This document shows, piece after piece, positions 8,676 to 17,857 of a stretch of 64,000 nt of DNA. Where the stretch lies: assembly GCF_047654785.1 (NCBI RefSeq), contig NZ_JASGKQ010000003.1, positions 186,001 to 250,000 of the forward strand, read 5' to 3'. The stretch comes from Pelomonas sp047654785 (lineage in GTDB: Bacteria > Pseudomonadota > Gammaproteobacteria > Burkholderiales > Burkholderiaceae_C). Position 1 is the first letter of the stretch. Each line of letters starts with the position of its first letter. The notes below the pieces were generated by a model that ran no database searches, had not been told where the DNA came from, and worked only from the letters and a program-made list of their open reading frames with translations. The position numbers and the translations under genes are program-made.

Positions 8676-9611
8676 TCACCAGCCCAGCCAGCCCAGCACG
8701 GCCTGCGGGCCGGCGAACAGCGCCACCAGCCCGCCGCCCGCGAGGAAGGGGCCGAAGGGCACGTAGCGGCCCTCGCGCAGGCCGGCGTTCATCTTCATGA
8801 CGAGGCCGGCGACGGCGCCGATCGCCGACGCGCCGAGCACGATGGGCAGGATCATCTGCCAGCCCAGCCAGGCGCCCAGCGCGGCCAGCAGCTTGAAGTC
8901 GCCGTAGCCCATGCCCTCCTTGCCGGTGGCGAGCTTGAAGAGCCAGTAGACCGACCACAGCGACAGGTAGCCCGCCAGCGCGCCGGTGAGCGCCTGGTCG
9001 AGCGGGATCGTCCAGCCCAGCAGCGCGGCCAGCAGGCCGGCCCACAGCAGCGGCTGGTTGATGGCGTCGGGCAGCAGCGTGGTGTCCCAGTCGATCAGCG
9101 CCAGCGCGATCAGCGCCGCCACGAAGCCGCACCACAGCAGCGTCGCCGGCTGCGCGCCGAAGCGCCAGGACAGCGCCGCGAACGCGAGGCCGGTGGCGAG
9201 TTCGACCAGCGGATAGCGCCTGGAGATCGGCGCCTTGCACGCCGCGCACCTGCCGCCCAGGCGCAGCCAGCCGGCGAGCGGCAGGTTCTCGTGCCAGCGC
9301 AGCACGTGGCCGCAGTGCGGGCAGCGCGAGCGCGGCGTGGCCAGGCCCAGCGGCGGCAGCGCCTCGATCTTCGTGCCGTAGGCGTCCACGGCCCGGGCCA
9401 GCTTGTCGGCCTCGGCGGCCGGCACGCCGGCCACGCGCGCCATCGCGGCGGCGTCGGTCAGCTGCGCGGCGGACTCGTGCAGCCACTGCCGCTCCAGCAT
9501 CAGCGGTAGGCGGTGGACGACGACGTTCAGGAAGCTGCCGATGCACAGGCCCAGCAGGCCCAGCACCCAGGGAGACAGCCAGAGGGACCAGTCGATGGCG
9601 GCGAGGGGCAT
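8676..9611 (-). CDS. pilD: Type IV prepilin peptidase/N-methyltransferase
   Basis: PilD cleaves the leader of type IV pilins and methylates the new N terminus. The 311-residue polytopic membrane protein has the N-terminal CIGSFLNVVVHRLP segment, two zinc-type cysteine pairs (CPHC and CAAC, residues ~100-145), the first catalytic Asp in LIDWDTTLLPDAINQP and the second in the GYGDFKLLAALGAWLG motif (GxGD peptidase). At least seven hydrophobic segments follow the cytoplasmic cysteine domain. Confidence 0.96.
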   Translation of the reverse strand: MPLAAIDWSLWLSPWVLGLLGLCIGSFLNVVVHRLPLMLERQWLHESAAQLTDAAAMARVAGVPAAEADKLARAVDAYGTKIEALPPLGLATPRSRCPHCGHVLRWHENLPLAGWLRLGGRCAACKAPISRRYPLVELATGLAFAALSWRFGAQPATLLWCGFVAALIALALIDWDTTLLPDAINQPLLWAGLLAALLGWTIPLDQALTGALAGYLSLWSVYWLFKLATGKEGMGYGDFKLLAALGAWLGWQMILPIVLGASAIGAVAGLVMKMNAGLREGRYVPFGPFLAGGGLVALFAGPQAVLGWLGW

Positions 9612-9666
9612 GGTGGTGGCGGCGGGAAAGCGGCGGCATCCGCCGCGGCTGCGGCGGCGAAAGGGG

Positions 9667-10890
9667 TCAGACGACGGCGCCCAGCTTGAAGATCGGCAGG
9701 TACATCGAGACGACGATGCCGCCGATCAGGCCGCCGAGGATGACGATGATGAAGGGCTCCATCAGCGCGGACAGACCTTTGACGGCCTCGTCCACCTCGT
9801 CCTCGTAGAACTCGGCGGCCTTGGCCAGCATGTGGTCCAGCGAGCCGGACTCCTCGCCGATGGACGCCATCTGCAGCACCATGGTCGGGAAGATGTTGGT
9901 GACCTGCATGGACGTGGTCAGCGCGGCGCCGGTGGACACGTCGCGCTGGATCTGCTCGGTGGCCTCCTGGAACACCGCGTTGCCCGAGGCGCCGCCGACC
10001 GAGTCCAGCGCCTCGACCAGCGGCACGCCGGCCGCGAACATCGTCGACAGCGTGCGCGTCCAGCGCGCGACGGCGGACTTGTACATCAGGTCGCCGAATA
10101 CCGGGATCTTCAGCAGCAGCCGGTCCATGCGCTTCTGCATCTTCTCCGAGCGCTTCCAGCTCTGGATGAAGAAGTAGGCGCCGCCGCCGACGGCCAGGAA
10201 GATCGCCCACCAGTAGCTGACGAAGAACTTGGACATGGCGATGACCATCAGCGTCGGCGCGGGCAGGTCGGCGCCGAAGGACTTGAACACGTCCTCGAAC
10301 GACGGCACGACGAAGATCATGATCACCGCCACGACGATGAAGGCCACGACCATCACGGCGATCGGGTAGGTCAGCGCCGACTTGATCTTGTTCTTCAGCG
10401 CGACCGTCTTTTCCTGGTAGATGGCCAGGCGGTCCAGCAGCGCCTCCAGGATGCCGCCGGCCTCGCCGGCCTCGACGAGGTTGCAGTACAGCGCGTCGAA
10501 ATACATCGGGTGCTTGCGGAAGGCCGAGGACAGGCTGGTGCCGGTCTCCACGTCCTGGCGGATGTCGGTCAGCAGCCGGGTGAGCCGCGGGTTGCTGGCG
10601 CCGCGCGCGACGATGTCGAAGGACTGCAGCAGCGGCACGCCGGCCCGCATCATCGTCGCCAGCTGGCGCGTGAAGACGGCGATGTCCTTCTGCTTGATCG
10701 CCGAGCCGCCGCTGACGCGGCGCTTCTTGACCTTGTTGACGAGGATGCCCTGGCGGCGCAGCGTCGCGCTGACCATGGCCTCGCCGCCCGCGCGCAGCTC
10801 GCCCTTGACGATCTTGCCGTTGCGGTCCTTGCCCTCCCACTCGAAGACGAAGTCCTTGACGCCCTTTGCTGCTGCGGTGGCAGTGGCCAT
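9667..10890 (-). CDS. pilC: PilC, type IV pilus inner-membrane platform protein
   Basis: PilC anchors the pilus assembly machine in the inner membrane and couples to the PilB and PilT ATPases. The 407-residue protein has two GspF/PilC (T2SF) domains (residues ~70-195 and ~275-400), each followed by membrane helices. ARQLATMMRAGVPLLQSFDI-like and ARTLSTMFAAGVPLVEALDS-like repeats mark them. The start at 10890 follows a GAGGAGAGCGC ribosome-binding stretch. pilB lies 20 bases upstream. Confidence 0.96.
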   Translation of the reverse strand: MATATAAAKGVKDFVFEWEGKDRNGKIVKGELRAGGEAMVSATLRRQGILVNKVKKRRVSGGSAIKQKDIAVFTRQLATMMRAGVPLLQSFDIVARGASNPRLTRLLTDIRQDVETGTSLSSAFRKHPMYFDALYCNLVEAGEAGGILEALLDRLAIYQEKTVALKNKIKSALTYPIAVMVVAFIVVAVIMIFVVPSFEDVFKSFGADLPAPTLMVIAMSKFFVSYWWAIFLAVGGGAYFFIQSWKRSEKMQKRMDRLLLKIPVFGDLMYKSAVARWTRTLSTMFAAGVPLVEALDSVGGASGNAVFQEATEQIQRDVSTGAALTTSMQVTNIFPTMVLQMASIGEESGSLDHMLAKAAEFYEDEVDEAVKGLSALMEPFIIVILGGLIGGIVVSMYLPIFKLGAVV

Positions 10891-10910
10891 GCGCTCTCCT
10901 CGAGTCAGAT

Positions 10911-12632
10911 CTATTCGTTGGTGGCGGACAGGATTTCTTCCAGCGTCGTCACCCCGGCCCGCACCTTGACCAGGCCGGACTGGCGCAGGTCGCGCACGCC
11001 CTCCCTGCGCGCCTGCTCGGCGATGTCCATCGCCGTGCCTTCGGCCAGGATGATGCGCTGGATGTCCTCCGTGATCGGCATGACCTGGTACAGGCCCACG
11101 CGGCCGCGGTAGCCGTTGGTGCAGTTGCCGCAGCCGACGGCGCGGTAGGGCTTCCAGCTGCCGTCGAAGTCCTCCTCCGTGAAGCCGGCCTTCAGCAGCG
11201 CGTCGTGCGGGTAGTCGGCCGGCTGCTTGCAGTTCTCGCACAGCCGGCGCACCAGGCGCTGCGCGGTGATCAGCAGCACGCTGGAGGCGATGTTGAACGG
11301 CGCGACGCCCATGTTCAGCAACCGCGTCAGCGTCTTGGGCGCGTCGTTGGTGTGCAGCGTGGACATGACCATGTGACCGGTCTGCGCGGCCTTGATGGCG
11401 ATGTCGGCCGTCTCCAGGTCGCGGATTTCGCCGACCATGATGATGTCCGGGTCCTGGCGCAGGAAGGACTTCAGCGCGGCCGAGAAGTTCAGCCCCGCCT
11501 TGTCGTTGACGTTGACCTGGTTGATGCCCGGCAGGTTGATTTCGGCCGGATCCTCCACGGTCGAGATGTTGACGCCCGGCTGGTTCAGGATGTTGAGGCA
11601 GGTGTAGAGCGACACCGTCTTGCCCGAGCCCGTCGGGCCGGTCACCAGCACCATGCCGTAGGGGCGGTAGATGGCGGCGAGCAGCCGCTCCTTCTCGATC
11701 TTCTCGTAGCCCAGCGCGTCGATGCCGAGCTTGGCCGAGGACGAGTCCAGGATGCGGATGACGATCTTCTCGCCGAACAGCGTCGGCAGCGTGCTGACGC
11801 GGAAGTCGATGCTCTTGGCGCCGAACTTCAGCTTCATGCGCCCGTCCTGCGGCACGCGGCGCTCGGCGATGTCCAGCCGCGAAATGACCTTGATGCGCGA
11901 GGCCAGCTTGTCCTTGATCGCGATCGGCGGCTGCGTGATCTCGCGCAGCTCGCCGTCGACGCGGAAGCGCACGCGGTAGTGGAACTCGTAGGGCTCGAAG
12001 TGCAGGTCGGACGCGCGCAGGTTGATCGCGTCCACCAGCATCTTCTGCAGGAAGCGCACGACCGGCGCGTCCTCCACGTCGGCCAGCTCGGCGGCCTCCT
12101 GCTGCGGCGTCGCGTCTTCCTCGGCGATGTCGAAATCGAACTCGCCGCCCGAGATGGCCTCCAGCGTCTCGGCCGCGCTGGTGCCGATGCTGCCGAGCAG
12201 CTGGGCCAGCTTGTCGTGCTCGACGATGACCCACTCGGGCTGCAGCTGCGTGGCGAACTTGATGCGCTCGATGACCTCCAGGTCCGTCGGGTCAGCGCCG
12301 CCGACGAACAGCCGGTTGCCGCGCCGGGACAGCGCCACGACCTGGTACTGCTGGGCCAGTTTCGCGTCGATGATGTCGCGCGGCATGCGCTGCGGGTCCA
12401 TCGCGGCCAGGTCCAGCAGCGGCAGCGCCAGCGCGCTGGACAGCGTGTGCGCCAGGTCGGACGGCGACACCTGGCCGCCGGCGATCACCGCGTTGACGAA
12501 ACTGGTCTTCTTCTCGCGCGCCTGCTTGACGAGCTCCTCGGCCGCCTTGCCCTGCAGCTTGCCGGCATGCACGAGCATGCGCGCGACCCCCGACAGGGAC
12601 GACTGGAGCGGCTCGGCGAGCGGGGTTTCCAC
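10911..12632 (-). CDS. pilB: PilB, type IV pilus extension ATPase
   Basis: PilB is the hexameric cytoplasmic ATPase that drives pilus polymerisation. It has an N-terminal MshEN/GspE_N domain, Walker A GPTGSGKTVSLYT, Walker B RQDPDIIMVGEIRD, and the zinc tetracysteine CENC...CGNC in the C-terminal part, as in PilB/GspE. The frame is open to 12782, but a GTG at 12632 gives 573 residues starting just before LSGVARMLVHAGKLQ, the usual PilB N terminus; the upstream extension is Arg-rich and not conserved. The start is therefore moderately certain, the identity firm. Confidence 0.93.
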   Translation of the reverse strand: METPLAEPLQSSLSGVARMLVHAGKLQGKAAEELVKQAREKKTSFVNAVIAGGQVSPSDLAHTLSSALALPLLDLAAMDPQRMPRDIIDAKLAQQYQVVALSRRGNRLFVGGADPTDLEVIERIKFATQLQPEWVIVEHDKLAQLLGSIGTSAAETLEAISGGEFDFDIAEEDATPQQEAAELADVEDAPVVRFLQKMLVDAINLRASDLHFEPYEFHYRVRFRVDGELREITQPPIAIKDKLASRIKVISRLDIAERRVPQDGRMKLKFGAKSIDFRVSTLPTLFGEKIVIRILDSSSAKLGIDALGYEKIEKERLLAAIYRPYGMVLVTGPTGSGKTVSLYTCLNILNQPGVNISTVEDPAEINLPGINQVNVNDKAGLNFSAALKSFLRQDPDIIMVGEIRDLETADIAIKAAQTGHMVMSTLHTNDAPKTLTRLLNMGVAPFNIASSVLLITAQRLVRRLCENCKQPADYPHDALLKAGFTEEDFDGSWKPYRAVGCGNCTNGYRGRVGLYQVMPITEDIQRIILAEGTAMDIAEQARREGVRDLRQSGLVKVRAGVTTLEEILSATNE

Positions 12633-12862
12633 GGCGGTTGGTGTCTGCGACGGGCGTGATGAGGTCGCGCGATTGTGCCAGCCGACCAAGGCGCGGGCCG
12701 CCCGCGAAGCCGGCAGATTGCCGCGCCGCGGCGTGGCGCATTTCTCGTTCGGGCCCGCCGCCTCGACGCTGCGGGATGTCACGCTCCAGGGTGCGACCCT
12801 CGCCGACGGGCAGGCGATGTCACCGGGCCGTCACCGATCAGGCCAACAGCCGGAGAACCATC

Positions 12863-14497
12863 ATGCCGAAGAACGACGCACTGATCGCGCGCCTGCGCAG
12901 CCGGCGCAAGGCGGCAACGCGGGAGCGGCCCGCCGGCGTGAAGGACGGCCTCGACCTGCTGATGGCCGCGATGACGGCGTTCACCCGGTTCGCCCTCTTC
13001 GTCGGCTTCCTCGCGCTGGCCGCCTACCTCGGCGCGGCGCAGCATGTCGTCACCGGCGTCAATCTGGCCGACGCCTTCCTGCTCGCGGCGCTGGCGCTGG
13101 CCCTGGGGTTCCTGGCGCTGCTGATCGTCGTCGCCGGGGCGGTGCTGGTGGGGGCGCAGATGAATTTCCTCGTGGCGAGCGCCGCGGCGGGTGCCACCAC
13201 GGCGCATCTGACGCGCCGGCAGAAGCTGAGGGTTCCTGCCTTCATGGCCGCCGTCGCCGCCTACACCGTGGGCATGCCTTGGGTGTACCTGCAGGCGCTC
13301 TCGGCCCAGGGCTGGCGAGCGGGGGGCCTGCTCGCGCTGAACGGCCTGGCCGCCGGCGCGCTGGCGTGGGGTTGGGATCACATCCAGCAACTCTGCCGGG
13401 CGCCTGGCCAGGGGGCGGGCGCGCCGCGAACCACCGCCGACAGGGTGGCCGGAGGCCTCGGCACGGCCTGGATGCTGTGGGCGGCAGCGTTGATGTCGGC
13501 GTTGCTCGTGGCCTTCACCAACGCGATGGTCGTCGTCGTGTTCGGGCTGATCGGGAGCTTCTGCGCCGCGGGCTTCCTGGTGGCGGTCGCCCGCGGCGGG
13601 CGGGTCACGCCGGGCTGGGCGCGGGCCGGGTGGATGGTCATGGCGGCGGCCCTGGTGGTTTCGGCGCTTGTCGCGCTCTTCCTGCCCGCCTTCAACGGCG
13701 ACACGGGCGTGGCGAAGGCCTTCCAGATGGTGGCGTTGAACGTTCCCGGCGCCACCATCGACGTGTCGGCCGCGAACCTGCAACGGCTCGAGCGCGCGGC
13801 GGCGCAGCAGGGGTTGCCGCTGCAGGCCTGCCGCCATGCGGACGGCAGCGCCACGCTGACCAACGTCCGGGTGCTGTGGCACACGCTGGGCAACACGGGC
13901 CTGGTGGAGCTGTGGTCCGAACCGACCGATCCGCGGCACTACTCGGGCTCGCGCCGGCCGCGTTTCCAGACGTCGCCCTACGAGCAGCTCTTTCAGCTGC
14001 TCGGCTGGCGCGGCGTGCGCGTTCCGCTCGAGAACGGCGGGCTGGTCGTGACGACCGGGAGCCATCTCCACTGCCTGGAACTGAACGGGTTGCACTTCGA
14101 CAGCAATTCGGCCTCGCTGGGCCGGGACGCGGCGCAAGACCTGGCGCAGCAACTGGCCGCGCTGAAGGACTCGCTGAGCGACAACAGGGCCCGCGGCGGC
14201 CAGCCCGCCGAAACCGCGGTGCGGATGCACATCGTGGGGCACGCCGACCCCCGCAGGCGTCAAAACGGCACGAACGAGGACCTGGCCCGCGAGCGGGCAG
14301 AGGCCGTGCGAGACGCGGTGCGGTCGTGGCTCAGCGCGGAGGCGCCGCAGTGGTCGTCGATGCGCCTCACCGTCCACTCGGAAGGGGCTCGCGCGCAGGC
14401 CCGGAAATGCGAGGGGCTGGGTCCGGCGGAAAGCGAGGCCTGCCACGCCTTCAACCGCCGCGTCGTCCTGCAGATGACCACGGCGCCCGCTCCCTGA
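12863..14497 (+). CDS. Polytopic membrane protein with C-terminal OmpA-like domain
   Basis: This 544-residue protein of unknown role begins at an ATG preceded by CGGAGAACC. Roughly seven hydrophobic segments occupy residues ~30-280, for example FTRFALFVGFLALAAYLGAA and WMVMAAALVVSALVALFLPA. A periplasmic region follows, then an OmpA/MotB-like peptidoglycan-binding domain (~405-540) with LNGLHFDSNSASLGRDAA, HIVGHADPRRRQNGTNEDLA and FNRRVVLQM. The second motif normally reads GHTD..G....N..LS..RA, so GHAD with RERAEAV fits. It could tether a membrane complex to the cell wall. It stands alone, divergent from pilB, and its codon use is a little less biased than that of its neighbours. Confidence 0.75.
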   Translation: MPKNDALIARLRSRRKAATRERPAGVKDGLDLLMAAMTAFTRFALFVGFLALAAYLGAAQHVVTGVNLADAFLLAALALALGFLALLIVVAGAVLVGAQMNFLVASAAAGATTAHLTRRQKLRVPAFMAAVAAYTVGMPWVYLQALSAQGWRAGGLLALNGLAAGALAWGWDHIQQLCRAPGQGAGAPRTTADRVAGGLGTAWMLWAAALMSALLVAFTNAMVVVVFGLIGSFCAAGFLVAVARGGRVTPGWARAGWMVMAAALVVSALVALFLPAFNGDTGVAKAFQMVALNVPGATIDVSAANLQRLERAAAQQGLPLQACRHADGSATLTNVRVLWHTLGNTGLVELWSEPTDPRHYSGSRRPRFQTSPYEQLFQLLGWRGVRVPLENGGLVVTTGSHLHCLELNGLHFDSNSASLGRDAAQDLAQQLAALKDSLSDNRARGGQPAETAVRMHIVGHADPRRRQNGTNEDLARERAEAVRDAVRSWLSAEAPQWSSMRLTVHSEGARAQARKCEGLGPAESEACHAFNRRVVLQMTTAPAP

Positions 14498-14563
14498 ACG
14501 AGGCGCCCGCCCACGCCGGCCGACGGTCAGCGATCTGCAGGCAGGGCCGGCCGGAAATACAAA

Positions 14564-14582
14564 AGCCCCTGCGTCAGGGGCT
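14564..14582 (-). terminator. Rho-independent terminator after tRNA-Pro
   Basis: An 8-bp perfect stem (AGCCCCTG/CAGGGGCT) with a 3-base loop is followed on the minus strand by TTTGTATTT. It lies just downstream of the tRNA-Pro gene. It could also serve the convergent OmpA-like gene, since on the plus strand the stem is followed by only a short TTCG. Confidence 0.75.
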
Positions 14583-14611
14583 TCGTACGTTCTTGATACA
14601 CAAGGAAATCC

Positions 14612-14688
14612 TGGTCGGGGTGAGAGGATTCGAACCTCCGGCCTCTACGTCCCGAACGTAGCGCTCTACCAGGCTAAGCTACACCCCG
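14612..14688 (-). tRNA. tRNA-Pro (anticodon CGG)
   Basis: The minus strand folds as a 77-nt tRNA: acceptor stem CGGGGTG/CACCCCG, D arm with AGCCTGGTAGAGC, anticodon stem CTACG/CGTAG around loop TTCGGGA (anticodon CGG, reading CCG), T arm GGTTCGAATCC, and an encoded CCA end at 14612-14614. Confidence 0.97.
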
Positions 14689-14708
14689 ATGTCTTCTGCC
14701 GAGCGTCA

Positions 14709-15704
14709 CTAGGAGTGGCGCTCAACCGACTGAATTGCGAATTCTAGCAGAGATTCCGTCCACTTGTTGCGAGGCAGCAGCTTGAGGCAGTCGGCGGCGT
14801 GCCTTGCCTCGGTGCGCGCCGCCTCGCGCGTCGATTCCAGCGCGCCGGTCGAGCGCACGATGGCGACGATCTCCTGCAGCTTCTCCTGCTCGCCTTCCTC
14901 GATGGCGTGGCGCAGCAGCGCGCGCTGTTCGGGCGTGGCGCGCTCCATCGCGATCAGCAGCGGCAGCGTCGTCTTGCCTTCGCGCAGGTCGTCGCCGATG
15001 TTCTTGCCGAGCTCGTGGGCGTCGCCCTCGTAGTCGAGCACGTCGTCGATGAGCTGGAAGGCCGTGCCCAGCGCGCGGCCGTAGGCGGCGCAGGCTTCCT
15101 CGACCTCGGGCGCCGCCTGGGCCAGCACGGCGCCGAGCCGGGCACTGGCTTCGAAGAGCTTGGCGGTCTTGAAGCGGATCACGCGCAGATAGCTCTCGAC
15201 GCTGATGTCCGGGTCGTGCATGTTCATCAGCTGCAGGACCTCACCCTCGGCGATGACGTTGGTGGCCTCGGCCAGCACCTCCAGCACGCGCATGCGGTCC
15301 ACCGACACCATCATCTGGAAGGCGCGCGAGTACAGGAAGTCGCCGACCAGCACGCTGGCGGCGTTGCCGAACAGCGCGTTCGCCGTCGGCTTGCCGCGGC
15401 GCAGCGAGGACTCGTCGACGACGTCGTCGTGCAGCAGCGTCGCGGTGTGGATGAACTCGACGACGGCCGCGAGCTCGAAGCGGGCCGCGCTGTCGAAGCC
15501 GAGCGCATTCGCGAACAGCAGCACGAGCTTGGGGCGCATGCGCTTGCCGCCGGCATGCACGATGTAGTGGGCGATCTGGTCGATCAGCGCCACTTCCGAG
15601 CTCAGGCGCTGGGCGATGACGGCGTCGACCTGGGCCATTTCGGCGGCCAGCAGGGCCAGGGCCTCGGCAACTTGGGGTGGGGGCGAGGCAGTCTCGACGC
15701 GCAC
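14709..15704 (-). CDS. ispB: Polyprenyl (octaprenyl) diphosphate synthase
   Basis: This enzyme condenses isopentenyl diphosphate units onto farnesyl diphosphate to make the side chain of ubiquinone. The 331-residue protein has both aspartate-rich motifs of trans-prenyltransferases: LLHDDVVDES (FARM) near residue 93 and LIDDVLDYEGD (SARM) near 220, with GGKRMRPKLVLL upstream. The start is a GTG at 15704. Chain length (C40) is inferred from the usual betaproteobacterial enzyme at this locus, divergent from rplU. Confidence 0.94.
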   Translation of the reverse strand: MRVETASPPPQVAEALALLAAEMAQVDAVIAQRLSSEVALIDQIAHYIVHAGGKRMRPKLVLLFANALGFDSAARFELAAVVEFIHTATLLHDDVVDESSLRRGKPTANALFGNAASVLVGDFLYSRAFQMMVSVDRMRVLEVLAEATNVIAEGEVLQLMNMHDPDISVESYLRVIRFKTAKLFEASARLGAVLAQAAPEVEEACAAYGRALGTAFQLIDDVLDYEGDAHELGKNIGDDLREGKTTLPLLIAMERATPEQRALLRHAIEEGEQEKLQEIVAIVRSTGALESTREAARTEARHAADCLKLLPRNKWTESLLEFAIQSVERHS

Positions 15705-16020
15705 TCTGGACTCTCAGGCTAGGAATCCGCGGATTATAGAAACGGCATCCGCCGCGCTCCGGCGACACCGGGCGCGGGCCCGCCTCGGGCCGTTCCGCCG
15801 GGGCAGGCCGCGCGGTTGCCTTCAGGGAGGATCTGCGGGTATACTCGCGGGCTCTTTGCAATTCGTGCGTTCTGGCGGTGCCGGGGCGGACACGGGTTGT
15901 GGAGAGAGCCAAAACTCACAAAAAGGCCCGACGAGGGCGGGTGTGCGGGCCAACTCCTTGAGAGCGCTCCGCCGGCCGCTGGAGCCGGGTGAATGCACCT
16001 TTCGGTGCGGAAGGATGAAG
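15705..16020 (+). promoter_or_regulatory. Divergent ispB/rplU region with sigma70-type promoter and structured rplU leader
   Basis: This 316-bp gap has no gene. On the plus strand TTGCCT (15816-15821) and TATACT (15840-15845) are spaced by 18 bases, a good vegetative promoter for rplU-rpmA. The remaining ~165 bases form an untranslated leader with several GC-rich stem-forming stretches, among them GCACC/GGTGC at 15995-16008 directly before the ribosome-binding site. L21 leaders in other bacteria are sites of autogenous control; whether this one acts so is not shown. Confidence 0.6.
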
Positions 16021-16332
16021 ATGTACGCAGTCATCAAGACCGGCGGCAAGCAGTACAAGGTTGCTGCCGGCGAAAAGATCAAGGTCGAGTTGCTCGACGC
16101 GGAAGTGGGCGCCGAGGTCACGCTGGACCAGGTGCTGGCCGTGGGCAGCGGCGACGGCCTGACGGTCGGCGCTCCGCTGGTCGCTGGCGCCACCGTCAGC
16201 GCCAAGGTCGTCAGCCATGGCAAGCACGACAAGGTCCGCATCTTCAAGATGCGCCGTCGCAAGCACTACAAGAAGAGCCAGGGCCACCGCCAGAACTACA
16301 CCGAGCTGGAAATCAGCGCGGTCAATGGCTGA
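16021..16332 (+). CDS. rplU: 50S ribosomal protein L21
   Basis: L21 binds 23S rRNA and L20 in the large subunit. The 103-residue product (MYAVIKTGGKQYKVAAGEK... ending in TELEISAVNG) matches the family length exactly and carries the Lys/Arg-rich RRRKHYKKSQGHRQ motif. The start at 16021 is chosen over the ATG at 16015 because AAGGA is then correctly spaced and the family begins MYAV. rpmA and obgE follow. Confidence 0.98.
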   Translation: MYAVIKTGGKQYKVAAGEKIKVELLDAEVGAEVTLDQVLAVGSGDGLTVGAPLVAGATVSAKVVSHGKHDKVRIFKMRRRKHYKKSQGHRQNYTELEISAVNG

Positions 16333-16369
16333 CTCCAGCCGTCTTTCGCTAATTTCTAGGAGCTAACTC

Positions 16370-16633
16370 ATGGCACAGAAAAAAGGCGGCGGTTCCACCC
16401 GGAACGGCCGCGACTCCAAGCCCAAGATGCTGGGCGTCAAGGCTTACGGCGGCGAACTGATCTCCGCCGGTTCGATCATCGTGCGCCAGCGCGGCACGCG
16501 CTTCCACCCCGGCGTGAACGTCGGCATCGGCAAGGACCACACGCTGTTCGCGCTGGTCGATGGCCATGTCAGCTTCACCACCAAGGGTGCAAGCAACCGC
16601 GCGACGGTCGTCGTCACGCCGCTGGCCGCTTGA
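16370..16633 (+). CDS. rpmA: 50S ribosomal protein L27
   Basis: L27 extends an N-terminal tail into the peptidyl transferase centre. The 87-residue protein begins MAQKKGGGSTRNGRDS, continues with KMLGVKAYGGE and GSIIVRQRGTRFHPG, and is of standard length. AGGAGCTAACTC gives a strong ribosome-binding site. It lies 37 bases after rplU in the conserved rplU-rpmA-obgE order. Confidence 0.98.
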   Translation: MAQKKGGGSTRNGRDSKPKMLGVKAYGGELISAGSIIVRQRGTRFHPGVNVGIGKDHTLFALVDGHVSFTTKGASNRATVVVTPLAA

Positions 16634-16673
16634 TTGCAGCCGTCCCGGGCGAGCGCATCGCCCGAGCTTTCCA

Positions 16674-16700
16674 AGCCCCGGTCTCCCGGGGCTTTGTCAT
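16674..16700 (+). terminator. Rho-independent terminator after rpmA
   Basis: The stem AGCCCCGG/CCGGGGCT (16674-16681 with 16686-16693) has a 4-base loop and is followed by TTGTCATTT. It lies between rpmA and obgE and would reduce read-through from the ribosomal protein genes into the GTPase gene. Confidence 0.7.
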
Positions 16701-16780
16701 TTCTGAAGCCTGGCCCGCCGCACGACGGCATGCCCGGCCCGATTCAAGCATTTGCCAGCCGGTACGATGGCTGCCCCATC

Positions 16781-17857
16781 ATGAAATTCGTTGACGAAGC
16801 CACCATCGATGTCGCCGCCGGCAATGGCGGCGCGGGCTGCGCGAGCTTCCGCCGCGAGAAGTTCATTCCGTTCGGCGGGCCGGACGGCGGCGATGGCGGC
16901 AAGGGCGGCAGCGTCTGGGCCGAGGCCGACCGCAACCTCAACACGCTGATCGACTACCGCTACGCGCGCCGCCATGAGGCCCGCAACGGCGAGCCGGGCC
17001 GCGGCTCGGACTGCTTCGGCGCCGCGGCGGACGACATCGTGCTGCGCATGCCGGTGGGCACCATCATCACGGACCTGGAAACCGAAACCGTCATCGGCGA
17101 ACTGCTGGAGCCCGGTGAGCGCCTGCTGCTGTGCAAGGGCGGCGACGGCGGTTTCGGCAATCTGCATTTCAAGACCTCGACCAACCGCGCGCCGCGCCAG
17201 AAGACGCCGGGCTGGCCGGGCGAGATCAAGAAGGTGCGACTGGAACTGCGCGTGCTGGCCGACGTGGGCCTGCTGGGCCAGCCGAACGCGGGCAAGTCCA
17301 CGCTGATCACCGCGGTGTCGAACGCCAAGCCGAAGATCGCGGACTACCCGTTCACGACGCTGCACCCCAACCTCGGCGTCGTGCGCGTCGGGCCGGAGAA
17401 GAGCTTCGTCGTCGCCGACATCCCCGGCCTGATCGAAGGCGCCGCGGAAGGCGCCGGCCTGGGCCACCAGTTCCTGCGCCACCTGCAGCGCACGCGGCTG
17501 CTGCTGCACGTCGTCGACCTGGCGCCGTTCGACCCCGAAGTCGATCCGGTCAAGGAGGCCAAGGCCATCGTCGCCGAGCTGAAGAAGTACGACCCCGAGC
17601 TGCACGCCAAGCCGCGCTGGCTGGTGCTGAACAAGCTGGACATGGTCCCCGAGGACGAGCGCGCCGCGCGCGTGAAGGACTTCGTGAAGCGCTACCGCTG
17701 GAAGGGCCCGGTGTTCGAGATCTCGGCGCTGACGCGCGAGGGCTGCCAGCCGCTGATCCACGCCATCTACGACCACGTCGCCGCCGAGCAGCGCGTGCTC
17801 GAAGAGCGCGACGTGCGGTTCGATGCTCCCAACCCCAGTGAGTCCGTCGCCGAATGA
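16781..17857 (+). CDS. obgE: Obg GTPase
   Basis: Obg is an essential GTPase that acts in 50S ribosome maturation and stress signalling. The 358-residue protein has the glycine-rich Obg fold (residues ~1-158, starting MKFVDEATIDVAAGNGGAG), then the G domain with G1 GQPNAGKSTL, G2/G3 DYPFTTLHPNLG and DIPGLIEGA, and G4 NKLD. The usual C-terminal OCT extension is short here. proB begins inside its stop codon (ATGA). Confidence 0.97.
   Translation: MKFVDEATIDVAAGNGGAGCASFRREKFIPFGGPDGGDGGKGGSVWAEADRNLNTLIDYRYARRHEARNGEPGRGSDCFGAAADDIVLRMPVGTIITDLETETVIGELLEPGERLLLCKGGDGGFGNLHFKTSTNRAPRQKTPGWPGEIKKVRLELRVLADVGLLGQPNAGKSTLITAVSNAKPKIADYPFTTLHPNLGVVRVGPEKSFVVADIPGLIEGAAEGAGLGHQFLRHLQRTRLLLHVVDLAPFDPEVDPVKEAKAIVAELKKYDPELHAKPRWLVLNKLDMVPEDERAARVKDFVKRYRWKGPVFEISALTREGCQPLIHAIYDHVAAEQRVLEERDVRFDAPNPSESVAE

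Noticed and set aside
9403..12659. Long plus-strand open frames opposite pilD, pilC and pilB
   Set aside because: They are antisense shadows caused by high third-position GC; the minus-strand proteins are complete and conserved.
15846..16020. A known riboswitch in the rplU leader
   Set aside because: There are hairpins but no consensus of any metabolite riboswitch. Ribosomal autoregulation is the more natural idea.
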